A stretch of DNA of 64,000 nt from Amycolatopsis arida (GTDB lineage: Bacteria; Actinomycetota; Actinomycetes; Mycobacteriales; Pseudonocardiaceae): the NCBI RefSeq assembly GCF_900115565.1, contig NZ_FOWW01000003.1:248001-312000 (forward strand), read 5' to 3'. Numbering within the stretch: position 1 is the stretch's first letter; the number at the start of each line of letters is the position of its first letter. Below, piece by piece: positions 1-6,777 of this stretch. The notes beneath the pieces were generated by a model that saw only the letters and a program-made list of their open reading frames with translations, was not told the origin of the DNA and did not search any database. The translations under genes were made by a program, and so were the position numbers.

Positions 1-1
1 C

Positions 2-214
2 CTGGACCGGGAACTGTGGCGGTCCGGCACGGCCGGCGCCGCCGAGCGGCTGTGCCTGCCGGAGGTCGACGAGCGGGCGCTGGCCGGGTTGAAGTTCAAC
101 GAGGCGCTGCCCCACCGCCTCGCCGTCGCGACGCTGGCCGCGCGGCTGGCCGACCTCGACGGGGCGACCACGGTCCTCCACGAGCCGGTCCGGGTCGTCG
201 TCGGCAACGACTGA
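2..214 (+). CDS. 3' end of a large DEAD/DEAH-box helicase, Lhr-like (partial)
   Basis: The reading frame is open from the window edge and ends at TGA 212-214, giving the last 70 residues of a longer protein. The end reads like the extreme C-terminus of Lhr-type ATP-dependent helicases, with a conserved block around LKFNEALPHRLAVATLAARL followed by a short tail. Such proteins unwind nucleic acid in repair or RNA metabolism. The catalytic motifs lie outside the window, so family assignment rests on the tail alone and is from memory. A decayed second copy of this same 3' end lies near 1493-1598, and a strong hairpin follows 19 bases after the stop. Confidence 0.5.
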   Translation: MDRELWRSGTAGAAERLCLPEVDERALAGLKFNEALPHRLAVATLAARLADLDGATTVLHEPVRVVVGND

Positions 215-232
215 CCCCACCGATCCCTGCCT

Positions 233-285
233 GCCATGAAGGCCACCTTCATCGCGCTCAACGCCATGAAGGTGGCCTTCATGGC
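233..285. repeat. Palindromic interspersed element, copy A
   Basis: The arms atgaaggccaccttcat (236-252) and atgaaggtggccttcat (266-282) are exact reverse complements. Three more base pairs extend the stem to 20 bp, around the 13-nt loop cgcgctcaacgcc. It lies 19 nt after the helicase stop codon. Copies recur at 39301 and, inverted and decayed, at 43781, each just after a stop codon. There is no T-tract, so it could be a factor-dependent terminator or mRNA 3'-end stabiliser, or a REP-like element without function in the host gene. The small ORFs that read through it are artefacts. Confidence 0.8.
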
Positions 286-439
286 GTTCGGCCGAGGAGC
301 AGCGGTGATGTGGCTCGGGGGAGACCAACGTCGACATCACCGACATTCTGTCGTGCCGCCCGAGGCCCCGATTCGCCTTGCCGCGCGACAATCCGGCACC
401 GCGCCCGGCGTCGCGCCCACTGTGACCGGAACGGCTCGA

Positions 440-588
440 CCGTCAGCGCCTGCTACAGCACCGTCCCCGGGGTGTGGCGGCACGGCGACTGGATCACCAT
501 CACCGACCGCGGCTCCACCGTCAGCCGGGACGCCCTCGCCAACCCCGACGCACTCGACCCCTTCGTCGCGCTGGGCCGGCGACCGTGA
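440..588 (+). pseudogene. Remnant of acetoacetyl-CoA synthetase (AMP-forming)
   Basis: In the frame ending at TGA 586-588 the translation contains VPGVWRHGDWITITDRGS, a hallmark of the adenylation core of acetoacetate-CoA ligases. It then jumps directly to a tail reading SRDALANPDALDPFVAL, which resembles the extreme C-terminus of these proteins. The intervening C-terminal domain (roughly 150-200 residues in intact members) and everything upstream are gone. It is therefore an internally deleted relic that cannot make an active enzyme. The assignment is from remembered family sequences and was not searched. Confidence 0.6.
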
Positions 589-609
589 GCACCGATGAGT
601 ACCGACCGG

Positions 610-1308
610 TTACACCGGCGGCAGGTCGCGCAAATGCGGCGCCTCCTTGCCGAGGACGTCCAGTTGCGCCCGGATCCGCGCGAACTGCTGGTCACCAGCC
701 AGGTTCAGCACGATGTCACCGGCCCGCCGCACGGTCGCGTCGAACCCGCGCTCCGCCCGCTCGAGCCGGTCCACGATCCGCCGCACGGTCGGATCGTCCG
801 TCGCCCGCGGCGCGGTCGGGGCGAGCGCCTGCCCGTAGCGGGCGAGCCGCTCCACCTCGACGAGCTCCTTGTCCAGGTCCGCCGCGATGTCACGTAACCA
901 CCGCGTCGGTTGCGCGTCCGCGGGCGCACTGTCGACGATGACCCGGAAGCGGGCCACGAGGTCCCGGCACCGGACGTGGTGCCGCGCCCACTCCCCGGTC
1001 AGCGGAATCGCCGGCGGCGGGGCCGGGGGCACCGGCTGCCGGGCCGCCGGCCGCGACGGCCGCCCCCGATGCGCGAGCCGGGCGCGGGCGGCGACCTGCA
1101 CGCACAGCCCGACCAGGCACCCCAACACGAGACCGATCGGGACGAGCACGATCAGATACGCCGCGATGTCGATGCCGACCCCCTGCTCCGGATCAGCGTC
1201 CGTGACACCGGCGATGAGGGCGACCACGGCCAGGATCCCCGCCCCGATCGCGCCGCCGAAGGCCCATCCCGCGCGGGCCACCCGGGACCGCGAACCACGA
1301 CCTGACAC
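610..1308 (-). CDS. Two-TM membrane protein with helical cytoplasmic tail, unknown function
   Basis: I do not recognise this 232-residue protein. Hydrophobic stretches at about 16-34 and 47-72 form two membrane segments. A Pro-rich linker (about 84-103) then leads into a charged, helix-rich C-terminal region (105-225) rich in Arg, Leu and Asp. The GTG start at 1308 is chosen because gagggagg lies 8 nt upstream (1317-1324); the frame stays open further upstream but into low-quality sequence. It stands alone between decayed genes, and its intact frame and good ribosome site suggest it is still expressed. Confidence 0.65.
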   Translation of the reverse strand: MSGRGSRSRVARAGWAFGGAIGAGILAVVALIAGVTDADPEQGVGIDIAAYLIVLVPIGLVLGCLVGLCVQVAARARLAHRGRPSRPAARQPVPPAPPPAIPLTGEWARHHVRCRDLVARFRVIVDSAPADAQPTRWLRDIAADLDKELVEVERLARYGQALAPTAPRATDDPTVRRIVDRLERAERGFDATVRRAGDIVLNLAGDQQFARIRAQLDVLGKEAPHLRDLPPV

Positions 1309-1492
1309 GGCGAGAACCTCCCTCGACACCGGCGGCCGGGCTGCCACCGGCACGGATTCTCCCCCACGCCGTGGGCCTACGGATAACCACGCCTCATCGG
1401 TGCTGTCGGCCGGCCTTGCCGAGCCGGCGTCGCCCGTCCGTCTCGGACGCGGCCAGGGCTCCCGCAACGCCCGCTCGCCGGCATTCGTCCAT

Positions 1493-1598
1493 CGGGTCGA
1501 AGGCGGCGAGACGCTGCCCACCACCTCGCCGTCGCGACGCCGGCCGACCTCGACGGGGCCGGCACGGTCGCGAGCCGATCCGCGCCGTCGTCGACGGT
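1493..1598 (+). pseudogene. Second, decayed copy of the helicase 3' end
   Basis: This stretch is a diverged duplicate of bases about 88-210. Shared blocks include ctcgccgtcgcgacg, ggccgacctcgacggggc and gagccg, in the same order and orientation. A roughly 13-base deletion (ctggccgcgcggct region) and several small indels destroy the frame. It therefore represents an old segmental duplication or a recombination scar involving the gene at 2-214. Confidence 0.6.
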
Positions 1599-1612
1599 CG
1601 AGCCGCCCCGGG

Positions 1613-1882
1613 TCAGCGGTCGCGGCGGGGTGGGTCGGGAAGGTCGAGCCGGCCACTCACCCGCTGCCCGCCGTGCGTGCGCGGGAAGGGGTCGGCCTCC
1701 TCGATGCCGTTGTTGGGGGGCGGGGTGTCGCCCGCGTGCTGGCCCCGGCTCGAGTTCCAGCCGCCACCCTCCTCCGTGGAGCGGTGTCGCCAGCCGCTGT
1801 CGGGCACGCGGTAGTCGCTGTTCTCCGGCGTCCGGTTCCCCGAGTGCCACGCCTCGCTCAGGCCCTGGTGCCGGCTGGACAT
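1613..1882 (-). CDS. Small hydrophilic protein, unknown
   Basis: This is an 89-residue ORF from ATG 1882. Its composition (several Trp, His, Asn, Tyr and Gly-rich turns such as GGGWNSSRG) is unlike the Arg/Ala/Pro-rich translations of shadow frames in this genome, which argues that it is or was a real gene. No signal peptide, membrane segment or known motif is visible. The upstream ribosome site is weak (ggcgag). It ends next to the decayed helicase copy and begins next to the LacI remnant, so it may itself be a fragment. Confidence 0.35.
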   Translation of the reverse strand: MSSRHQGLSEAWHSGNRTPENSDYRVPDSGWRHRSTEEGGGWNSSRGQHAGDTPPPNNGIEEADPFPRTHGGQRVSGRLDLPDPPRRDR

Positions 1883-1909
1883 CTCGCCGAGCGCCCGCCC
1901 GGCGCACCG

Positions 1910-2131
1910 GTGCGCGTGCCCGAGGATCTCTCGCTGGTCGCCGTGTGCCCGGAGGACATGGCGGTCAGCTACTCGGTGCCACTGACGACCGTGGCCATCC
2001 CCTCCGACGAGGTCGGCCGGCTCGCCGTCGAGATGGTGATCCGGCAGCTCGACGGCGCCGCCACCCCCGAGGTCCGGCTGCTCTCGCCCCGGCTGACCCC
2101 CGGCCACAGCACGGCCCCTCGCCGGCGCTGA
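1910..2131 (+). pseudogene. C-terminal fragment of a LacI-family regulator
   Basis: The frame encodes about 73 residues that match the last part of the LacI/GalR effector-binding domain. It has the strand VPEDLSLVAVC, a Leu-Thr-Thr-Val stretch, and the typical GRLAVEMVIRQLDG helix before a short tail. The DNA-binding domain and most of the sugar-binding domain are missing, and upstream sequence belongs to an unrelated antisense ORF. It is a truncated relic with no credible start codon. Confidence 0.65.
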
Positions 2132-2277
2132 CCCCTCGCGGCCTGCCCGACCCCGCCGCGCGACCACCGAATCGAGGCGCTTCGACCGAACCCGGAAGCC
2201 TCCGGAAGAAGCAGACGACATGAGCAGAGTGGCTCGACACCTCGTTCCGCCCCTGTCCCTGCCCATCTCGAGGAGGA

Positions 2278-2523
2278 CTGGCGCGTGCGCTGCCCACGTT
2301 CATCCACATCGTCTCCTTCGGCAGCAACCACCGGGTCGCGCCGGAGGCGCACGCGGTGTTCGACGTGACCTGGCTGCCGAACCCGTTCCACCACCCCAAC
2401 TACAAGGACCTGTCCGGACTGGACCTGCCGGTCCAGCGGTACCTGCTCGACCAGGAGGACTCCGAGCTGTGGCTCGGCGGCGTGGTGCTCACCCTGCGGC
2501 CACACCCGCGCCGCTGCCAGCGG
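2278..2523 (+). pseudogene. RapZ C-terminal-domain-like fragment
   Basis: The frame contains FIHIVSFGSNHRVAPEAHAV followed by FDVTWLPNPF and a GLD motif, the pattern of the RapZ (YvcJ/YhbJ) C-terminal domain. The P-loop kinase half is absent. The later conserved Gly-rich CTGGxHRS-type motif is also missing, because the frame runs into unrelated sequence after LWLGGVVLTL. There is a ribosome-site-like gaggagg at about 2270 but no ATG, GTG or TTG in frame behind it, only CTG. A small stand-alone RapZ-C protein that has decayed is the simplest reading. Confidence 0.5.
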
Positions 2524-2572
2524 CTCGACGGCCCCGGCCGAGTAAGTGCGGACCGACGGCTGGTCCGTGCGC

Positions 2573-2887
2573 ATGGTGAGCGGTGAAGACGAACGTTATG
2601 GCGAGATCGTGCGGTCCGTGCGTACCGCTTTCCCGCCGAGCCTTCGGCGGGCGGACCGGCTCGCCAAGCACGTTGAGGTCAAGATCGCGTGGGCGATGCG
2701 GCGGGAAGGACTGACCGACGAGACCGTTGTGATCGACAGAGAGGCACGCGGCACGCGCGACTTCGACAGGGACGCTCCGTTGACCTGCGACAAGTCGCTC
2801 TCGCGGTTCCTGCCACCGGGCGGGTGCTTGCGAGTGGTCGAGGCAGACGGAAACATCAGGGGGTATCGAGAAGGGGATCCCACATGA
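2573..2887 (+). CDS. Orphan DddA-like (SCP1.201-family) deaminase toxin domain, possibly inactive
   Basis: The 104-residue product resembles only the C-terminal toxin domain of polymorphic DddA-like deaminases, which deaminate cytosine in DNA. It has the catalytic HxE motif (H33-V-E35, within KHVEVKIAWAM), a PLTCD cysteine (C72), and the LPPGxxLxV strand followed by EADG. In relatives a first zinc-binding Cys precedes this; the likely position is Arg59 (CGC at 2747-2749, one base from TGC). The only other Cys (C85) is in the late strand. No delivery domain is attached. The start is uncertain (GTG 2546 is also in frame). It overlaps the immunity gene by 4 bases (ATGA). Confidence 0.6.
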   Translation: MVSGEDERYGEIVRSVRTAFPPSLRRADRLAKHVEVKIAWAMRREGLTDETVVIDREARGTRDFDRDAPLTCDKSLSRFLPPGGCLRVVEADGNIRGYREGDPT

Positions 2888-3288
2888 CCTGGACTGCCTA
2901 CGTATCGGTCTACATCGAAGGCAGCAACCGTGGCCAGGCGGTTCCGCTGGTTATCGACGAGGACGTGGACCGTCTCATTGCGCTCCTTCGGCGACCGGAG
3001 GAACGCGACGGTTCGATCCAATCCGAGGACGCCACGTCCGTGCTCGACGTGCAGGTCGAGGGCGATTACGGATATTTGCTCTTCTCCGGTGAGGACGCGC
3101 ACGTTGTCTCGATCGGCGACCCCGTCTCCCCGGAGGCCGAGTCGGAAGCCGGGTTTCCCGCCGGCGCCGGCGTCCCCCTCGACACGTTCCGCAAGGCGCT
3201 GCATCAGTTCCTGGCCACCAATGGCCAACGACCCACCGTCGTCGAGTGGCGCGACCCTCTCGACAGAACCGACGATGCGGCGCACTGA
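2884..3288 (+). CDS. Imm1-family immunity protein
   Basis: This 134-residue acidic protein has the layout of Imm1 immunity proteins: an N-terminal strand pair, a DVDRLIALL helix, a GDYGYLLFSG hairpin and the typical ending VPLDTFRKALHQFL followed by RPTVVEW. Imm1 members bind and block deaminase toxins, including DddA-type ones. The ATG overlaps the toxin stop codon (ATGA) and has an upstream gagaagggg ribosome site, so it is translationally coupled to the preceding gene. Good preservation of the immunity gene next to an apparently damaged toxin suggests it may be kept as protection against relatives. Confidence 0.75.
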   Translation: MTWTAYVSVYIEGSNRGQAVPLVIDEDVDRLIALLRRPEERDGSIQSEDATSVLDVQVEGDYGYLLFSGEDAHVVSIGDPVSPEAESEAGFPAGAGVPLDTFRKALHQFLATNGQRPTVVEWRDPLDRTDDAAH

Positions 3289-3502
3289 CCCGGAGCGGCC
3301 GCGCGGTGCCCCCGGCATCCGCCGCGGCGTGCTTGCGGTGCTGCTCATCGTCTCCGCGGGGCTTGGTGGCGTGGTCGGTTACCTGCTGCCGCACCGAACG
3401 GCCGAGCTGACCGTCGAGCGGGGCCACGCGCAGCTCTCGGCCAACGGGACCACGTACCCATCGTCGCGTGGATTCGTTGCTAGCCAACACCGGAGAAAGG
3501 GG
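3275..3502 (+). CDS. Short single-TM ORF fused in frame to the next gene
   Basis: Starting at ATG 3275, inside the 3' end of the immunity gene, the frame encodes a basic N-terminus and one clear membrane segment (VLAVLLIVSAGLGGVVGYLL). About 40 hydrophilic residues follow, and no stop codon separates it from the SnoaL-like ORF at 3503. It may be an N-terminal membrane anchor of that protein, or a truncated small membrane gene that has lost its stop. No ribosome site is obvious at 3275. I favour a broken gene, because the downstream ORF has its own strong ribosome site. Confidence 0.3.
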
Positions 3503-3961
3503 ATGAACATGATCGAGATTCCGCAAGCACACGGAAAGCCTTCGTATGCTTCGGAAAAGGAGATCTGGCGTACCCTCTGCGTGTACTGTGAGGCTATCGA
3601 CACCGCCGACATCGACGGGTTCGCGAGGCTCTGGGAGCACGGGAAATGGCCCTGGGCGGACGGGCCGGGGGCGGAGCCGGCCCGCCGCTGGCTCGCCGAC
3701 CACCTGATTCTCTACGACGGGCAGACGCACACCCAGCACCAGCTCACGAACACCGTCATCGACGTCGACGACGAGGCGGGAACCGCGACGTTCACCACCT
3801 ACGCCAGCATCTGGCAGGCGCTTCCGGACTTCCCGCTGCAACCGATCATCCACGCGCGGTTCAACGGAACCTTCGAGCGCGTGGACGGCCGGTGGTGGTG
3901 GAAGACGGTCGAGCTGGTGCCGGACCTGGTGGGTGACACCAGCCGGCACGTTCGTGCGTGA
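3503..3961 (+). CDS. SnoaL-like / NTF2-fold protein
   Basis: The 152-residue product has the NTF2-like layout: an N-terminal helix pair (EKEIWRTLCVYCEAIDTADI), a middle helix, then strands THTQHQLTNTVIDVD, ATFTTYASIWQAL and a final RWWWKTVELVPD. Proteins of this fold act as cyclases, isomerases or ligand-binding partners, and the sequence does not identify a substrate. A strong ribosome site (ggagaaaggg, 3492-3501) precedes ATG 3503 and a second ATG at 3509; either may be used. It follows the toxin/immunity pair on the same strand. Confidence 0.65.
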   Translation: MNMIEIPQAHGKPSYASEKEIWRTLCVYCEAIDTADIDGFARLWEHGKWPWADGPGAEPARRWLADHLILYDGQTHTQHQLTNTVIDVDDEAGTATFTTYASIWQALPDFPLQPIIHARFNGTFERVDGRWWWKTVELVPDLVGDTSRHVRA

Positions 3962-4017
3962 ACGACGGCGCGCGGGGACTCTCCGGCAGGTCCACGGGCA
4001 CGAACCAGGCTGGCGTC

Positions 4018-4824
4018 CTAGACCAGCAGGGTGCCGTCCAGGACGGTGACCGCGGTGCCGGTCAGGTGCACCCGGTCGCCGCGCACGGCGACCCGCACCA
4101 CGCCGGTCCGCGTGGAGGCCTGGAAGCCGACCAACTCGGCGCGGCCGAGGCGTTCCGCCCAGTAGGGCGCCAGCGCGGTGTGCGCGCTTCCGGTCACCGG
4201 GTCCTCGGGAATGCCCACCGGCGGCGCGAAGAACCGGGACACGAAGTCGTGCTCCGTGCCGGGCGCGGTGACGATCAGGCCGCGGTGCCCCTCGCGCCGG
4301 AGGAGCGCGTCCAGCGCGGCGCTGTCCGGAACCACCGCGCGAACGGCCGCCTCGTCGGGCAGCACCGCGAGCAGGTCCCCGAGGTCACCGGTCCGCAACG
4401 CCGCCTCGGGGCGGACGCCGAGTGCCTCGGCGAGACCGTCCGGCACCGGCGCCTCGCTCAGCCGCGCGGCCGGGAAGTCCAGCACGATCGTGCCGTCGTC
4501 GCGGCTGTCCGTCATCAGCGAGCCACTCCGGCAGGTGAACCGAACCGCTCCCCGCGCGACCCCTTCGGTGTGCATGACGTGCGCGGTGGCGAGCGTCGCG
4601 TGCCCACACAGGTCGACCTCCACGGCCGGGGTGAACCAGCGAATGCCCCAGTCCGCGCCATCGGGCTCGGGCCGGGCGAACGCCGTCTCCGCGAGGTTCA
4701 GCTCCGCGGCCACCTGCTGCATCCACCTCTCCGGCGGCCACTCACCGGCCTCGAGCAGGCACACCCCGGCCTGGTTGCCGGCGAACGGGCGGTCGGTGAA
4801 CGCGTCGACGATCCGAATTCGCAT
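4018..4824 (-). CDS. PhzF-family isomerase/epimerase-like protein
   Basis: This 268-residue protein is full length for the PhzF family, which shares the diaminopimelate-epimerase fold but works without PLP. The N-terminal DAFTDRPFAGNQAGVCLL and the active-site helix with E46 (ELNLAETAF) are present. So are the GHATLATAHV motif and the C-terminal EDPVTGSAHTALAPYW signature. The substrate in non-phenazine producers is generally unknown. The start ATG 4824 fits the family start (MRIRIVDAF). It stands alone, back-to-back with the SnoaL-like gene (convergent) and with the decayed dehydratase upstream. Confidence 0.9.
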   Translation of the reverse strand: MRIRIVDAFTDRPFAGNQAGVCLLEAGEWPPERWMQQVAAELNLAETAFARPEPDGADWGIRWFTPAVEVDLCGHATLATAHVMHTEGVARGAVRFTCRSGSLMTDSRDDGTIVLDFPAARLSEAPVPDGLAEALGVRPEAALRTGDLGDLLAVLPDEAAVRAVVPDSAALDALLRREGHRGLIVTAPGTEHDFVSRFFAPPVGIPEDPVTGSAHTALAPYWAERLGRAELVGFQASTRTGVVRVAVRGDRVHLTGTAVTVLDGTLLV

Positions 4825-4913
4825 GACCGGCACGCTAGCCAGGCACCCGCGACGGCTCAACGGCCAATTCGCGACAATTGGCCTGGTTCGAGCATGGTCC
4901 ACTTCGGACCCGT

Positions 4914-5412
4914 TCACCCGGCGAGCGCGCGCGGCTCCCGGCTACCGGCGTCGCCCCCGCCGCACACGACCGCCACCCGGCGGTTCGCGAAGCGCTCGCG
5001 GTGGGCGAGTACCTCGGCCAGCACCGCCGCGCCCGTCCCCTCGGCCAGCGTGCGCGTCCGCGGCGACACCCGCCGCGCGGCCCGGATCGCGGCGTCGTCC
5101 ACCAGCAGGAAGCCGCTGACCAGCCGCGGCTCCCGCCGCGCGGCCAACTCCCCGGCGTGCGCCATGGCCTCGTCGAACGTGGCGCCGGCGTCGGTCGGCT
5201 CGGCGCCGAGCGCCCGCGCGGCCGCCGCCTTCGTCGGCTCGGATCGCGCGGCACGACGATGTGGCAGGCCACGCCGTACCGAGCCGCGGCGCAGGCCAGC
5301 GACTGGGCGTGGTTTCCGGTCGAGTAGCCGAGCACGCCGCGGGCCCGTTCCGCCGCCGGAAGGCCGGCGAGCAGGGCCAGCCCACCCCGCACCGTGAACG
5401 CGCCGTCCGTCG
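4914..5412 (-). pseudogene. Decayed threonine/serine dehydratase (PLP fold II)
   Basis: The minus strand reads DGAFTVRGG, then a STGNHAQSLACAAARYGVAC block and HIVVPRD, clear signatures of threonine ammonia-lyases. In GAFTVRGG the PLP-binding lysine (GAFKxRG) is replaced by Thr (codon at 5393-5395). A one-base loss near 5242 shifts the frame; the other frame then continues EPTKAAAARALGAEPT. After AGATFDEAMAHAGELA the sequence jumps to the C-terminal part (LVDDAAIRAARR, TLAEGTGAAVLAEVLAHRE), so roughly half the protein is deleted. It is non-functional by three independent lesions. Confidence 0.8.
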
Positions 5413-5685
5413 GCCTGCGCCGAGGCCGGGTTCACCCCGGAGATCGCCTTCGAGACCGACCACTACGTGGCCGTGCGGGCACTGGTCGCCGCCGGACTCG
5501 GGGTGCGCGTGCTGCCCGGCCTCGCGCTGGTCGCGCACCACGACCCGCGGGTGTGGGTCGATCGGCTGCCGGGGCACCGCCGGCGGGTGCTCGCCGCGAC
5601 GTACGGGAAGCCGCCCGCGCCGCTGCCGGTGCGGGAGTTCCAAGCCGCGCTGCTCGACACGCTCACCGAGCCCGCATGGCCCTGA
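5413..5685 (+). pseudogene. C-terminal fragment of a LysR-type regulator
   Basis: The frame is open from 5398 and ends at TGA 5683-5685. It encodes the last ~90 residues of a LysR substrate-binding domain: a FETDHYVAVRALVAAGLGV helix-strand, VLPGLAL, and a Pro-rich tail with a final amphipathic helix. The DNA-binding half is missing and the sequence abuts the decayed dehydratase at about 5400-5413, which looks like a deletion junction between two once-adjacent genes. An in-frame stop at 5395-5397 bars any longer product. Confidence 0.7.
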
Positions 5686-5689
5686 CCGA

Positions 5690-6421
5690 TCACCTCCAGG
5701 ACGCGTCCCAGGTGTCCTGGCCGACGATGCCGTCCGCGGCGAGGCCCTTCGACCGCTGGAACCGGACGCAGATCGCCTTGGACTCCTCGCCGTAGGCCCC
5801 GTCCACGGTCAGCGAGTAGCCGCGCGTGCGCATCTGCTCCTGCCAGGTGGTCACGCTGCTGTGCCGGGTGATCGGCGGGTACTTGAGGTAGATCCCCGGC
5901 CACGGCGGCACGGCTGCCCTGCGCGGATCCAGCGAACCGTCCTTCACCAGCGCGTACAGCCTCTCACCGGGACACGACGTGGAGAGGTGGTCGCGGTGCC
6001 CGTTGATCCGGTTGGCCGCCCCGCCGGCGCCACGCAGCCGCGCGATGGCCGAGTGGTACGCCTTGACCAGGTTCTCCGGAATCGCGTCCGCGTCGCCCAC
6101 GAGACCGCAGACCGCGTACCAGTTCTGGTTGCCCGACGTGGTTCCGTTCGCGGCGGTGCGCACCCCCGGGCCGCGCCCGACGAAAACGTGGTCGTGCACG
6201 CAGGCCAGGTACGTGTAGGCGATGTCGGACCACCCTTTCTGGTCCATGTGGTAGTCCTGGATCGACCTGACCTGGGCGGCGCACTGGTCATGATTCTGCT
6301 TGGCCACCGACCCCGAGCCGACGTAGTGCACGGTCACCCCGCCGTTGGCCGGGGTGATGTTGGTGGAGACGCTGCGCGCGGACCGGGCTCCCCACCCGGA
6401 CCTGCTGACGAAGACGGTCAC
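5690..6421 (-). CDS. PGRP-type N-acetylmuramoyl-L-alanine amidase with peptidoglycan-binding domain
   Basis: The 243-residue product starts with the PGRP/amidase_2 motif SRSGWGA. It has TVHYVG with the first zinc His, SDIAYTYLAC with the catalytic Tyr, and GHRDHLSTSCPG with the second His and the Cys ligand. A C-terminal PG_binding_1 domain (YSLTVDGAYGEESKAIC, FQRSKGLAADGIVG) follows. Such enzymes cleave the lactyl-alanine bond in peptidoglycan outside the membrane, yet this ORF has no signal peptide. Its GTG overlaps the stop of an upstream Tat-signal ORF by 4 bases. Either the two are co-translated partners or a frameshift has split one gene. Confidence 0.85.
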   Translation of the reverse strand: MTVFVSRSGWGARSARSVSTNITPANGGVTVHYVGSGSVAKQNHDQCAAQVRSIQDYHMDQKGWSDIAYTYLACVHDHVFVGRGPGVRTAANGTTSGNQNWYAVCGLVGDADAIPENLVKAYHSAIARLRGAGGAANRINGHRDHLSTSCPGERLYALVKDGSLDPRRAAVPPWPGIYLKYPPITRHSSVTTWQEQMRTRGYSLTVDGAYGEESKAICVRFQRSKGLAADGIVGQDTWDASWR

Positions 6422-6618
6422 AGGCCGAACCCCCGATCGCAGTCCGCCCCGGCGTCCAGGGGTTCCCCGGTCACGGCGTCCACGCCTGCCACCGCGGCGG
6501 CGGCACCACCCGGCGCGGCGAGCGCCACGGCCGGAACGGCGGCCGCCGCGGCCGCGGTGGCCAGCGTCCTGCCGGCAAGGCCGAAGAAGGCTCTGCGGCT
6601 CGGCTCCTGTTCGGACAT
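6418..6618 (-). CDS. 66-residue Tat-signal peptide protein upstream of the amidase
   Basis: From ATG 6618 the product carries a twin-arginine signal (S-R-R-A-F-F-G at 7-13, then an Ala-rich hydrophobic core and an A-L-A-A cleavage region). Only about 35 residues follow, including an acidic segment with one Cys. The stop (6418-6420) overlaps the amidase GTG. As a mature protein it is too small for a known enzyme. It most likely supplied, or still supplies, the export signal for the amidase, either because a frameshift separated signal and enzyme or as a carrier for Tat co-export. Confidence 0.65.
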   Translation of the reverse strand: MSEQEPSRRAFFGLAGRTLATAAAAAAVPAVALAAPGGAAAAVAGVDAVTGEPLDAGADCDRGFGL

Positions 6619-6777
6619 GTGATTACCTTTCCGTACCCAGCCGAAATCCATCGCAAGATATGCGGATACCGCTTTTCCCGTAAAGCCGGGAATCGGAGGC
6701 TACAACGCCGGCAATGGCCGATCAACCAACTGTCGAACGGGCCGAGCGATGTTGGGAAAAGTTTGGCCGGGCGGCCG

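Noticed and set aside
236..598. ORF beginning in the palindromic element
   Set aside because: Its first residues are only the hairpin arms translated; the same peptide arises at the other copies, and no coding bias continues downstream.
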